Shown here piece by piece: positions 1 through 7,502 of a DNA stretch of 39,376 bases (position 1 is its first letter; the number at the start of each line of letters is the position of its first letter). The stretch comes from Lysobacterales bacterium (GTDB lineage: Bacteria; Pseudomonadota; Gammaproteobacteria; Xanthomonadales; Xanthomonadaceae). The notes beneath the pieces were generated by a model, which searched no databases, was not told the origin of the DNA, and saw only the letters and a program-made list of their open reading frames with translations. The stretch is from positions 1-39,376 of the forward strand of contig JAFLEA010000022.1 of assembly GCA_017302035.1 (NCBI GenBank), written 5' to 3'. The position numbers were made by a program, and so were the translations under genes.

Positions 1-255
1 CGCGTGCGCTGGTTCGACAAGGAGTATGCCGCATTGCAGGTCGCGGTGGACCGCGCGCTGCCCGACACCGTCAACCTGCTGGTGGACGAGTCGCTCGATG
101 GGCAGCAGCTGCTGTGGTTCGGTTTCTCGGACCGGGATCCAGGCTCTTACTACCTCTTTGACCGCGCCAAGCGCTCCTTCCGGCAACTGGCCACGCGCAT
201 GAGCTGGATCAAGCCGGCACAGATGGCGCCGATGCTGGCGGTGAAATACCGCTCC
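1..255 (+). pseudogene. S9-family peptidase fragment, cut at both ends
   Basis: The frame is open from base 1 (R-V-R-W-F-D-K) and encodes about 80 residues typical of the last propeller blade and linker of S9 prolyl-oligopeptidase-family enzymes: a WFDKEYAALQ stretch, a DPGSYYLFDR strand, then SWIKPAQMAPM just before the catalytic domain. The 5' part lies outside the window. Similarity stops near 243-255, before any of the catalytic Ser-Asp-His domain; the frame then runs on to a stop at 427-429 through the antisense of a rhomboid gene. It cannot be an active peptidase. It is a different gene from the complete S9 enzyme at 26354. It may be a real deletion remnant or an assembly chimera at a contig end. 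Confidence 0.7.
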
Positions 256-485
256 ATCAGCATGCCGAAGGAATACAGCGTGAGCATGTTGAACGCCAGG
301 TGCCCGATGCCCCCGGTGTCGTGCAGGAAGCCGTACGTCAGCAGCTGCCACGGCATGAAGCCGTACCCGAGCGGCCACAGCGCAAGCCAGTCCATCAGGG
401 CGTTGCCCGACACCAGCTGCAACCGGTAGACGGCGACGTTGGCCATCAGCAACGCGCGGGTGACGGGGAGAAGTCGGGGGAACAT
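243..485 (-). pseudogene. Rhomboid-family intramembrane protease, N-terminal fragment
   Basis: The start at 485 gives MFPRLLPVTRALLMANVAVY, followed by a long hydrophobic stretch, LWPLGYGFMPWQLLTYGFLHD and HLAFNMLTLYSFG. This is the N-terminal third of a bacterial rhomboid, including the His-x3-Asn (HLAFN) oxyanion-hole segment. Family resemblance ends after LMERYF, near 243. The remaining codons, to the stop at 150, are the antisense of the S9 fragment. The GxSG helix with the catalytic serine and the later catalytic histidine are missing, so the product would be inactive. Intact family members are roughly 200 residues; about 80 are left here. The 3' ends of this gene and of the S9 fragment meet head-on. 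Confidence 0.75.
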
Positions 486-528
486 GGCAGGCCTCGGAAC
501 GGTCGCCCGACATCATACGGGACGCGTC

Positions 529-867
529 TCAACGTTCGCCCGGCCCCCACAGCGCCTCGTCCAGCGTATCCGTCCTGCGCGGTCGCTTCACCCGCCCGTT
601 CTCCACCTTCACCCCTTCCGCACGCAGGCGCTGGCTCTGCTCGCGATACGCCCGCGAGCCTTCCGGGAACGCGATGCGTCCATCCGACCGCAGCACGCGG
701 TGCCAGGGCAGCCCGGGATCTTCGTTCTGGCTGAGGATGCGTGCCGCCAGCCGGGCGCGACCGGGCAGTCCGGCGCGGTGCGCCACTTCGCCATAGCCGG
801 CCACCTGCCCGCGCGGGATGGCGCGGATCGCGGCCAGGATGCGGTCTTCGGGAGACTTGGCGCTCAT
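529..867 (-). CDS. Alkyltransferase-like (Atl/YbaZ-type) DNA-repair protein
   Basis: A 112-residue protein matching the DNA-binding domain of O6-alkylguanine methyltransferases: EDRILAAIRAIPRGQVAGYGEVA, then an LPWHRVLRSDGRI active-site loop. The methyl-acceptor cysteine of Ada/Ogt (PCHR) is replaced by Trp (PWHR), the hallmark of alkyltransferase-like proteins. In that family, members bind O6-alkylguanine, flip the base and recruit nucleotide excision repair instead of removing the alkyl group. The C-terminal RxKRPRRTD tail is basic. No Shine-Dalgarno is visible before the ATG at 867, and a -10-like TATGCT lies only 8 nt upstream, so the mRNA may be leaderless. The gene is monocistronic and divergent from the gene at 909. 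Confidence 0.85.
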   Translation of the reverse strand: MSAKSPEDRILAAIRAIPRGQVAGYGEVAHRAGLPGRARLAARILSQNEDPGLPWHRVLRSDGRIAFPEGSRAYREQSQRLRAEGVKVENGRVKRPRRTDTLDEALWGPGER

Positions 868-874
868 GCCGGAT

Positions 875-881
875 TAGCATA
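875..881. promoter_or_regulatory. Overlapping divergent -10 elements (atl-like / YbjN-like genes)
   Basis: The 7 bases read TAGCATA. They give a TAGCAT -10 on the plus strand (875-880, predicted start near 887, 22 nt before the ATG at 909) and a TATGCT -10 on the minus strand (881-876, predicted start near 870, 2-3 nt before the ATG at 867). No good -35 box was found on either side. Assignment is by position and -10 similarity only. Confidence 0.35.
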
Positions 882-908
882 GCGGCATCGGCAACAAGGG
901 AGCACGCC

Positions 909-1319
909 ATGCGCAACTTCGAACAGGTCCGCGGCCACCTGAATTCATCGGGCTACAAGGTCACCATGCACGACCCCTTCGTCGCCTGCGTGGAACTGTC
1001 GCTGGGCAACGGCAAGCGGCACCAGGCCATCTTCCTGTCCGAACTGGGCAACGACGACGAGCGCGGTTACCTGCGCGTGAGTACGGTCATCGCGCCGATG
1101 ACCGGCATCGACGCCAAGCGTGCGCTGAAATTCAACTGGCAGAGCAGCGTGGGCTACCTGGCCATCGGCGAACTCGACGGCGTGCCCTACCTCCAGCTGT
1201 GCGAGAACCGCCCCTACGAAAGCCTCAGCCCGGCGGAAGTGGACCGGCTGGTGCTGGAGATCGGCGGACTCGGCGACAGCATGGAACGTGCGCTCTCCGC
1301 CGAGGGCGATCTGCTGTAG
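909..1319 (+). CDS. YbjN / type III chaperone-like fold protein, hypothetical
   Basis: A 136-residue soluble acidic protein. The start at 909 is chosen because AGGGAG lies 6 nt upstream and the longer frame from 741 would run through the divergent atl-like gene. It alternates strands and helices (NFEQVRGHLNSSGYKV, CVELSLGNGKRHQAIFLSEL, YLAIGELDGVPYLQLCEN, LSPAEVDRLVLEIGGLGDSMERAL). This fits the YbjN/CesT-like fold, whose members often act as small chaperone-like or stress proteins. The assignment comes from the pattern of the sequence and is not certain. There is no signal peptide or membrane segment. A strong bidirectional terminator follows at 1355. No role is suggested by the neighbours. 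Confidence 0.6.
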   Translation: MRNFEQVRGHLNSSGYKVTMHDPFVACVELSLGNGKRHQAIFLSELGNDDERGYLRVSTVIAPMTGIDAKRALKFNWQSSVGYLAIGELDGVPYLQLCENRPYESLSPAEVDRLVLEIGGLGDSMERALSAEGDLL

Positions 1320-1354
1320 GGCGGGCCCCGGCCCGCCATCGCGGCACCGGAAAG

Positions 1355-1381
1355 AAAAACGCCGGGCAAGCCCGGCGTTTT
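1355..1381. terminator. Bidirectional intrinsic terminator
   Basis: AAAAACGCCGGGC and GCCCGGCGTTTT form a near-perfect stem around a 2-nt AA centre. The stem is preceded by A5 and followed by T4, so it can stop transcription from both the YbjN-like gene (+) and the phosphate transporter (-). A second GC-only palindrome (GGCGGGCC-cc-GGCCCGCC) lies just upstream at about 1320-1338. Confidence 0.85.
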
Positions 1382-1406
1382 CTGCTTCAACGGATGCGCG
1401 GCGACG

Positions 1407-2528
1407 TCACGCCCAGCCGATCGCTTCCAGCAGGCGCAGCAGGCCGTAGGCGATGCCGCCGGCGGCGGGAATCGTCAGCACCCAGGCCCAGAGGATGCGC
1501 TCGATCACGCTGAACTTCAGCGCGCGCGGATTCTTGGCGAAGCCCACGCCCATGATCGCGGTGGAGATGCTGTGGGTGGTCGACACCGGCATGCCGAAGT
1601 GCGCGGCCAGGGTCAGCACGGTGGCCGAGCTGGTCTCGGCGGCGAAACCGTGGATCGGATGCAGCTTGACCATCTTGTGGCCGAGGGTCTTGATGATGCG
1701 CCAGCCGCCCGAGGCGGTGCCGGCGGCCATCACGACGGCGCAGGTCAGCACGATCCACATCGCGATCTCGGTGCCGCCGCCGGCGCCCGGGTGCAGGAAC
1801 GACAGCCAGCCCGGCAACTCGTCCAGGGTGCCGGCCGCCTCGGCGCCGATCAGGGTCAGGGCGATGATGCCCATGGTCTTCTGCGCGTCGTTGTGGCCGT
1901 GGGCGAAACCCATGTAGGCCGCCGACAGGATCTGCGCCTTGCCGAAGAAGGCGTTGACCCAGCGCGGCCGCGCCAGCCGCGCCAGCACGCCACCGGCGCG
2001 GGCCATGCCGGCGATGATCGCCCACAGCAGCAGCATCATCGCCATGCCGAGCAGGAAGCCGGCCACCGGCGAGGTGACCATCGGCAGGAACACCTTCCAC
2101 AGCAGGCCCTTGTTGGCGGTCCAGTGGCCCATGTTCTGCGACCACACCAGCGCGTTCCAGTCGTTGTGCGCGGCCGCCAGCGCCGCGCCGCACAGGCCGC
2201 CGATCAGCGCGTGCGAGGACGAGGACGGCAGGCCGAACCACCAGGTGATCAGGTTCCAGGTGATCCCGCCCAGCAGCGCGCACAGGATCACCTGCGAGGA
2301 CGCCTCCACCACCTCGGTGTTGACGATGCCGGTGGCAATGGTCGCCGCCACCGCGGTGCCCATCAGCGCGCCGATCAGGTTCATTCCCGCCGCCAGCGAG
2401 ACCGCCGCGCCCGGCGACAGCACCTTGGTCGCCACCACGGTGGCGATCGAATTGGCGGTGTCGTGGAAGCCGTTGATGAACTCGAACACCAACGCGGTGA
2501 AGATCACCACTAGGACGAGGGTCAGCAT
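1407..2528 (-). CDS. pit: PiT-family inorganic phosphate transporter
   Basis: A 373-residue polytopic membrane protein with both inverted PiT signatures: FINGFHDTANSIATVVATK near residues 17-36 and GFAHGHNDAQKTMGII near 207-222, each followed by glycine/alanine-rich helices. PiT proteins carry metal-phosphate complexes into the cytoplasm with protons or sodium, with low affinity and without ATP. At 373 residues it is shorter than the roughly 500-residue E. coli PitA, as in many PiT proteins paired with DUF47. It is the second gene of a two-gene unit, starting 10 nt after the DUF47 gene, so the two are probably co-transcribed and translationally linked. Confidence 0.93.
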   Translation of the reverse strand: MLTLVLVVIFTALVFEFINGFHDTANSIATVVATKVLSPGAAVSLAAGMNLIGALMGTAVAATIATGIVNTEVVEASSQVILCALLGGITWNLITWWFGLPSSSSHALIGGLCGAALAAAHNDWNALVWSQNMGHWTANKGLLWKVFLPMVTSPVAGFLLGMAMMLLLWAIIAGMARAGGVLARLARPRWVNAFFGKAQILSAAYMGFAHGHNDAQKTMGIIALTLIGAEAAGTLDELPGWLSFLHPGAGGGTEIAMWIVLTCAVVMAAGTASGGWRIIKTLGHKMVKLHPIHGFAAETSSATVLTLAAHFGMPVSTTHSISTAIMGVGFAKNPRALKFSVIERILWAWVLTIPAAGGIAYGLLRLLEAIGWA

Positions 2529-2538
2529 GTCGCCCCCG

Positions 2539-3165
2539 TCAACTGTTCTTGAGCACGATCTGATAGGCGACCACGCCGGCTTCGCGGCAGCGGTCGATGG
2601 CCTTCTCCAGGATCTCGAAGAACTCCTTGAGCAGGAACATCTGCAGGTGGTCCAGGCGCCCGGAATAGATGTCGCGGTACAGCTCGAGCATCAGCCGGTC
2701 GGCCTCGTTCTCGATCGCGCGCAACTTCTCGTTGAGCGCGGTCATCCGGTCCAGGTTCATCGTGCGCAACTCGCGCACCATCTCCACCACCACCTGGGCC
2801 GCCTGCTCCAGCATCGCCGCGCGCGGGGCGAAGTCGATGTGCGCCAGGTGCTCGGTGGCCAGCGAATAGCGGTCGGCGAACTTCTCGATCTGCTTGGGGA
2901 TCTTGTACAGCGCCGAGCCCAGCGCCTCGATGTCCTCGCGCTCGATCGGGGTGATGAAGCTGTCCACCAGGGCCTTGCCGATCTTCTCCGAGGCCACCCG
3001 CTGGCGCTGGCGGGCCAGCTTGAACGCGTCCAGCGCCGGCTGCCGGTCGGAGGCCTTCATCATCTCGTACAGCGCCACGGCGCTGTCGTGCGCGGCCTCG
3101 GCCGCGTCGTCGAGCAGGCTGAAGAACTGCTTGCCGGAACCGAAGATCGTCTGCAGGGAGAACAT
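2539..3165 (-). CDS. DUF47 (PhoU-like) Pit accessory protein
   Basis: A 208-residue, all-helical protein of the DUF47/TIGR00153 family, recognisable from MFSLQTIFGSGKQFFSLLDDAAEAAHDSAVALYEM at the start and repeated long amphipathic helices with acidic patches (IEREDIEALGSALYKIPKQIEKFADRY). The family is structurally related to PhoU and is regularly encoded next to PiT transporters, where it is thought to modulate phosphate uptake. It starts the operon and ends 10 nt before pit. A possible -10 (CATAAT, minus strand, 3215-3210) would give a leader of about 37 nt. The gene is divergent from the CorC-like gene at 3406. Confidence 0.9.
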   Translation of the reverse strand: MFSLQTIFGSGKQFFSLLDDAAEAAHDSAVALYEMMKASDRQPALDAFKLARQRQRVASEKIGKALVDSFITPIEREDIEALGSALYKIPKQIEKFADRYSLATEHLAHIDFAPRAAMLEQAAQVVVEMVRELRTMNLDRMTALNEKLRAIENEADRLMLELYRDIYSGRLDHLQMFLLKEFFEILEKAIDRCREAGVVAYQIVLKNS

Positions 3166-3209
3166 GTGCGGAAGGTCCGCCGCCTCGGAGGTGGCGGCCC
3201 ATGTGCGGA

Positions 3210-3215
3210 ATTATG
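3210..3215 (-). promoter_or_regulatory. Putative -10 for the DUF47-pit operon
   Basis: CATAAT on the minus strand, matching TATAAT at 5 of 6 positions, 45 nt before the ATG at 3165. No good -35 is visible upstream; a TTCCGG lies at roughly the right distance. Confidence 0.4.
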
Positions 3216-3405
3216 ACAGCCCCCGCGCCGGCCCGGAACCCGGGCCCGCGGACCGCGGCCCGGCCCGGCGCCGAGGGGCTTTGCTAAGATGCGCGCGTGC
3301 CGCCGGCACGCCCTATGGACGACTCGCCCCCCTCCCCGTTCTCCCGCAGCCGCGCCCCGTGCCCCGGCCGCCGCCATCCGTCGCCCTGCCACGGAGTGAC
3401 GGCGC

Positions 3406-4722
3406 ATGGCTGAGCTGCTGATCGTCCTGGCCCTGATCCTGCTCAACGGCTTCTTCGCGATGTCGGAGATGTCGGTGATGACCTCGCGCAAGAGCCGGCT
3501 CAAGCAGCTGGCCCAGTCCAGCCGGCGTGCGGCCAAGGCCCTGGCCCTGTCGGAGAAGCCCGAGAGCTTCCTGTCCACGGTCCAGATCGGAATCACCCTG
3601 ATCGGCATCCTCACCGGCCTGTTCGGCGGCGAGGCGATCGGCCTGGCCATCGCCGGCTGGCTGCAGGCCGTGTTCCCCGCGCTGGATCCCTGGGCCGAAA
3701 CCGTCGGCAAGGTCATCGCCGTCGGCCTGATCACCTTCCTCACCCTGGTGTTCGGCGAGCTGGTGCCCAAGCGGCTGGCGATCACCGCGCCGGAGGACAT
3801 CGCCGGCGCGGTGGCCCTGCCGATGGGCTGGCTGGCCCGGATCGCCTTCCCCTTCGTCTGGCTGCTCTCGCACAGCACCCGCCTGGTCCTGCGCCTGCTC
3901 GGCCTGGGCCAGGACCAGGCCGGCACCATCAGCGAGGAAGAGATCCGCATGCTGGTGGCCGAGAGCCACGAGCAGGGCGTGATCGACGCCCACGAGCGCG
4001 ACATGGTCAACCGGGTGATGCGCCTGGGCGACCGCACCGCCGAGAGCCTGATGACGCCGCGCAACCGGATCGCCTGGCTGGACACCCGCGCCCCGCTGGA
4101 GGAGAACCTGGAGACGATGCGCGAGCACCAGTACTCGCGCTACCCGGTCTATCGCGGCGGCGACCAGGACGTGGCCGGAGTGCTCGAGGTCAAGTCGCTG
4201 CTGCACACCGCGGATGCGATGCAGGAAGGCGGCATGTTCCGCACCCTGCGCACGCCGCTGTTCGTGTCCGAATCCACCCATGCGATGAAACTGCTGGAGA
4301 TCTTCCGCGAAGAGCAACAGTCGCTGGCGCTGGTGGTGGACGAATACGGCGAGATCCAGGGCGTGGTCACGATCAGCGACCTGATGGGCGCGATCGTCGG
4401 CCGCCTGCAGGCGGTGGAGAACACCGACGAGGACGCGCTGGTGGTCACCCGCGACGACGGCTCGCTGCTGGTCGGCGGCACCCTGCCCACCGAGGACCTG
4501 CGCGAACTGCTGGGCGGCGCCGCCCTGCCCGACGCCGAGGACGGCGACTACCACACCCTCGCCGGGATGTGCATCGCCCGTTTCGGCCGCATCCCCAACG
4601 TCGGCGAGCATTTCGACTGGGCGGGCTGGCGGATCGAGGTCGTCGACCTGGACGGGGCGCGGGTGGACAAGCTGCTGCTGACCCGGCTGCGGCCCGATGG
4701 CGCCGATGAACATCCCGGCTGA
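3406..4722 (+). CDS. CNNM/CorC-type (HlyC/CorC family) membrane transporter
   Basis: A 438-residue protein with three domains in order: a DUF21/CNNM membrane domain (about 1-190, starting MAELLIVLALILLNGFFAMSEM and including STVQIGITLIGILTGLFGGEA), a CBS pair (about 208-325, with SLMTPRNRIAWLD and LALVVDEYGEIQGVVTISDLMG) and a CorC_HlyC domain (about 345-430, from TRDDGSLLVGGTLP). CNNM/CorC proteins export Mg2+ (or Co2+) using the sodium gradient, with ATP-Mg binding at the CBS pair. The older name hemolysin is historical. A GGAGTGA sequence precedes the ATG. A TAAGAT at 3285-3290 could be its -10, leaving a leader of about 110 nt. The last 26 nt overlap the ExoD-like gene in another frame. 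Confidence 0.9.
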   Translation: MAELLIVLALILLNGFFAMSEMSVMTSRKSRLKQLAQSSRRAAKALALSEKPESFLSTVQIGITLIGILTGLFGGEAIGLAIAGWLQAVFPALDPWAETVGKVIAVGLITFLTLVFGELVPKRLAITAPEDIAGAVALPMGWLARIAFPFVWLLSHSTRLVLRLLGLGQDQAGTISEEEIRMLVAESHEQGVIDAHERDMVNRVMRLGDRTAESLMTPRNRIAWLDTRAPLEENLETMREHQYSRYPVYRGGDQDVAGVLEVKSLLHTADAMQEGGMFRTLRTPLFVSESTHAMKLLEIFREEQQSLALVVDEYGEIQGVVTISDLMGAIVGRLQAVENTDEDALVVTRDDGSLLVGGTLPTEDLRELLGGAALPDAEDGDYHTLAGMCIARFGRIPNVGEHFDWAGWRIEVVDLDGARVDKLLLTRLRPDGADEHPG

Positions 4723-5338
4723 CGCACCGCCGCGCCCGTCCCCCGGCAACGGCATCGCCCGGCTCCTGGGTTCGTTCGCACACGGCGATCCGGAGGAAGT
4801 GCTGGCCCTGGACGGATTGCTGCAGGGCCTGGGCCGCAGTGCCTTCGGCATGTTCCTGTTCGTCTCGGTCCTGCCCGGCTTCGTCCCGATCCCGGGCTTC
4901 GCCGGCGTGGTCAGCGGCCCGCTGGTGGTGCTGATCGGGCTGCAACTGATGCTCGGGCTGCGCAAGCCGTGGGTGCCCGGGTTCATCGCCCGCCGCGGCC
5001 CGAAGCGCGGCACCATGGCCCGCTTCTGCGACCGCATCGCACCGTGGACGGCGCGGCTGGAACGCCTGGTCCGGCCGCGGCTGCAGGCGCTCACCGGCAA
5101 CCGCCTGGCCAACGTCGTCACCGGCCTGCTGTTGATCGGACTGGGCCTGCTGCTGGCGCTGCCGCTGCCGATGACCAACTTCGTGTTCGCCGGCACCTTG
5201 CTGCTGTTCGCGCTGGCGCTGATGGAGCGGGACGGCGCGCTGCTGCTGGCGCTATGGGCGGTGGCCGGCACTGGCCTGCTGGCGACCGGGCTGCTGTCGG
5301 AGGAACTGGCGCGCCTGGTCCACGGCTGGCTCACCTAG
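4697..5338 (+). CDS. ExoD-like exopolysaccharide-synthesis membrane protein
   Basis: A 213-residue inner-membrane protein of the ExoD family. It has a soluble start (LLGSFAHGDPEEVLALDGLLQGLGRSAFGMFLFVSVLPGFVPIPG), a hydrophobic pair of segments up to LQLMLGLRKPWVPGF, an amphipathic arm (FCDRIAPWTARLERLVRPRL) and further membrane segments to the end. The PG-F-P-IPG turn and the arm are typical of ExoD. ExoD was found in Sinorhizobium as needed for exopolysaccharide and alkali tolerance; its biochemical role is unknown. It begins inside the end of the CorC-like gene (26-nt overlap; a second ATG at 4706 is possible), so co-expression is expected. It converges with the GGDEF-EAL gene, whose stop is 34 nt away. 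Confidence 0.8.
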   Translation: MAPMNIPADAPPRPSPGNGIARLLGSFAHGDPEEVLALDGLLQGLGRSAFGMFLFVSVLPGFVPIPGFAGVVSGPLVVLIGLQLMLGLRKPWVPGFIARRGPKRGTMARFCDRIAPWTARLERLVRPRLQALTGNRLANVVTGLLLIGLGLLLALPLPMTNFVFAGTLLLFALALMERDGALLLALWAVAGTGLLATGLLSEELARLVHGWLT

Positions 5339-5372
5339 CCAGCGGGCCTGCGGCCCGGCGCACGGTGCCGGC

Positions 5373-7502
5373 TCAGCGGCCGCGGCGGACCAGCAGGTGG
5401 GCGAATTCGGTGGCACTGACCGGATGGCTGAGCCAGTAGCCCTGGACCAGGTCGCAACCGCGCTCGCTGAGCAGGTTGTACTGGGTTTCCTTCTCCACGC
5501 CCTCGGCCACCACCGTGATCCCCAGCGAATGGGCCATGGCGATGATCGCCGTGGTCAGGGCCAGGTCGTCGGGGTCGCGCTGCAGGTCGGCGATGAAGCT
5601 GCGATCGATCTTCACCCCGTCCACCGGCACCCGCCGCAAGTGGCTCAGGCCGGAGAAGCCGGTGCCGAAGTCGTCCAGCCACACCTTCACCCCGGTGCTG
5701 TGCAGGCGCGCCAGCATCGTGGCCGCCTGCAGCTCGTCGCTGATCACCGCCGTCTCGGTCAGCTCCAGGTGCAGGCAGGAGGCCGGCAGGCCGGTCTCGC
5801 GCAGGCACTCGGCGACGATCTCCGGCAGGTCGCCCTTGCGCAGCTGGCGCGGCGAGACGTTGACCGAGACGAACAGGCGCTCGCCGCCGTCGCCGATGTT
5901 CGCCCAGCGCATCGCCTCGTTGCAGGCGGCATGCAGCACGCGCAGGCCGATCCCGTCGATCAGCCCGCTCTGCTCGGCCACGTCGATGAACACCGACGGC
6001 GCGATCATGCCCAGCATCGGATGCTGCCAGCGCAGCAGTGCTTCGGCGCCGACCACGCGGCCGTCGCTGGTGCGGCAGATCGGCTGGTAGGCCACGCTCA
6101 GCTCGCCGCGCTCCCAGGCACCGCGCAGTTCCTGCTCCATGTGCACGCGGCGCTCCACCGCATGGTCCATCGCCCGGCTGTAGAAGCGGAAGCCGTTCTT
6201 GCCGGCGACCTTGGCCTGGTACATGGCGATGTCGCCGTTCTTCATCAGCGTGCTGGCGCTGGAGGCGTCTTCCGGGAACAGGGTGATGCCGATCGACGTG
6301 CCGAGGAACACCTGCCGGTCCTGGATGTCCAGCGGCCGGCGCAGTTCGGCCACCAGCACCTCGGCCAGGCGGGTGGCGGCGTCGCGCACGTCGCCCTCCT
6401 GGATCAGGATCACGAACTCGTCGCCGCCGAAGCGGGCCAGCAGCGCATCGTCGCCGCCGTACTTGTCCACCGCTTCGCGGATCCGGTTGGAGAACTGCAG
6501 CAGCGCCTCGTCGCCGGCCTCGTGGCCGAGGGTGTCGTTGACCCGCTTGAAATCGTCGATGTCGGCGAACAGCAGCGCCAGCTGGCGACCGGAACCGCGC
6601 AGCAGCAGCAGCCGGTGGTCCAGGCTCTCGCGGAACGCCAGCCGGTTGGTCAGGCCGGTGAGCGCGTCGGTGTAGGCCATCCGCCGCACTTCGCGGTCGT
6701 GGCGGGCCACGCTCTCGCTCATCCGGCCGAAGGCGCGGACCAGGCCGCCGACCTCGTCCGTGCGCGTGCTGTGCAGGCGCTCCACGGCATAGTCGCCGGC
6801 TTCGATCCGGCGCGCCGAACTGGCCAGGGTGCGGATCGGCCGGACCAGGGTGCGCTGCACGTACCACGCGGCCAGCACGCAGATCAGCACCAGCAGTGTC
6901 ATCGGCAGCGCCAGCCAGCGGAAGTGGCGGCCGCCCAGTTCGTCCATGCGCTCGCGCAGCTGGGACAGGTTCCGGTCCTCGTAACGCCTGGCCACCTGCA
7001 GGTCCAGCCCCACCCGCACGCCGCCGATCCGCTCGCTTCCGACCAGGATCGGCGCGGATGCCTCCAGCACCGCCGGCGACTCCTGGATGCTCACGCCCTT
7101 GGCGGCGACGGCCGCAGCGGCCAGCGGGTCGCCCATCGGCAGGCCATAGCCTTGGATTTCGACCGAACCGTCGTGGACCAGATTGCCGCCGAGGTCGTAT
7201 ACCCGGATGTAGGACACCAGCGAGTCGCGCGAATTGTCGCGCAGCACCGTGCCGATCAGCTCCAGGTCGCGGTAATACATCGGATTGGCCAGGTTCTCGG
7301 CCATCTGCCGCGCCAGCGACCCGGCGTAGTCGCGCAGGTAGGTATCGACCAGGCTGTGCACGCCGTCGCGGCCGAGCGCCTCGGTTTCCTCGCGCATCTG
7401 CCGCTGCCGCTGCAGCAGCAGCAGCAGGACCAGCAACACCACGCCCAGCATGACCGTCATGGCGATCACCAGCCGTGCCTGCAGGCCGAAGCGCAGCTTC
7501 AT
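5373..7502 (-). CDS. Membrane GGDEF-EAL cyclic-di-GMP enzyme with periplasmic sensor
   Basis: A 709-residue protein: membrane helix about 11-31, a periplasmic domain of about 165 residues (32-198), a second helix about 199-218, HAMP about 215-268, GGDEF about 275-440 and EAL about 455-705. Both catalytic sets look intact: RFGGDEF (359-363), EALLRW (487), LELTET (579), DDFGTG (610-615), KIDRSF and EGVE. It could therefore make or break c-di-GMP. The RxxD inhibitory site expected before GGDEF is absent (GDDA at 350-353). Its ATG overlaps the stop of the periplasmic binding protein gene by 4 nt, so the two are translationally coupled. This suggests that the binding protein feeds the periplasmic domain, as NspS does for MbaA in Vibrio cholerae. 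Confidence 0.93.
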   Translation of the reverse strand: MKLRFGLQARLVIAMTVMLGVVLLVLLLLLQRQRQMREETEALGRDGVHSLVDTYLRDYAGSLARQMAENLANPMYYRDLELIGTVLRDNSRDSLVSYIRVYDLGGNLVHDGSVEIQGYGLPMGDPLAAAAVAAKGVSIQESPAVLEASAPILVGSERIGGVRVGLDLQVARRYEDRNLSQLRERMDELGGRHFRWLALPMTLLVLICVLAAWYVQRTLVRPIRTLASSARRIEAGDYAVERLHSTRTDEVGGLVRAFGRMSESVARHDREVRRMAYTDALTGLTNRLAFRESLDHRLLLLRGSGRQLALLFADIDDFKRVNDTLGHEAGDEALLQFSNRIREAVDKYGGDDALLARFGGDEFVILIQEGDVRDAATRLAEVLVAELRRPLDIQDRQVFLGTSIGITLFPEDASSASTLMKNGDIAMYQAKVAGKNGFRFYSRAMDHAVERRVHMEQELRGAWERGELSVAYQPICRTSDGRVVGAEALLRWQHPMLGMIAPSVFIDVAEQSGLIDGIGLRVLHAACNEAMRWANIGDGGERLFVSVNVSPRQLRKGDLPEIVAECLRETGLPASCLHLELTETAVISDELQAATMLARLHSTGVKVWLDDFGTGFSGLSHLRRVPVDGVKIDRSFIADLQRDPDDLALTTAIIAMAHSLGITVVAEGVEKETQYNLLSERGCDLVQGYWLSHPVSATEFAHLLVRRGR

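Noticed and set aside
1320-1338. GC-only palindrome GGCGGGCC-cc-GGCCCGCC as a second terminator
   Set aside because: No T-run, and the strong terminator at 1355 is enough; it was not listed separately.
3313-5334. Minus-strand open frame of 673 codons opposite the CorC-like and ExoD-like genes
   Set aside because: It is the antisense of two clear genes, full of low-complexity Arg/Gly/Ala/His runs, and shows no family motifs. Long antisense frames are expected at this GC content.
5339-5372. Possible terminator between the ExoD-like and GGDEF-EAL genes
   Set aside because: Only short, imperfect stems (5-6 bp) and no T-run were found.
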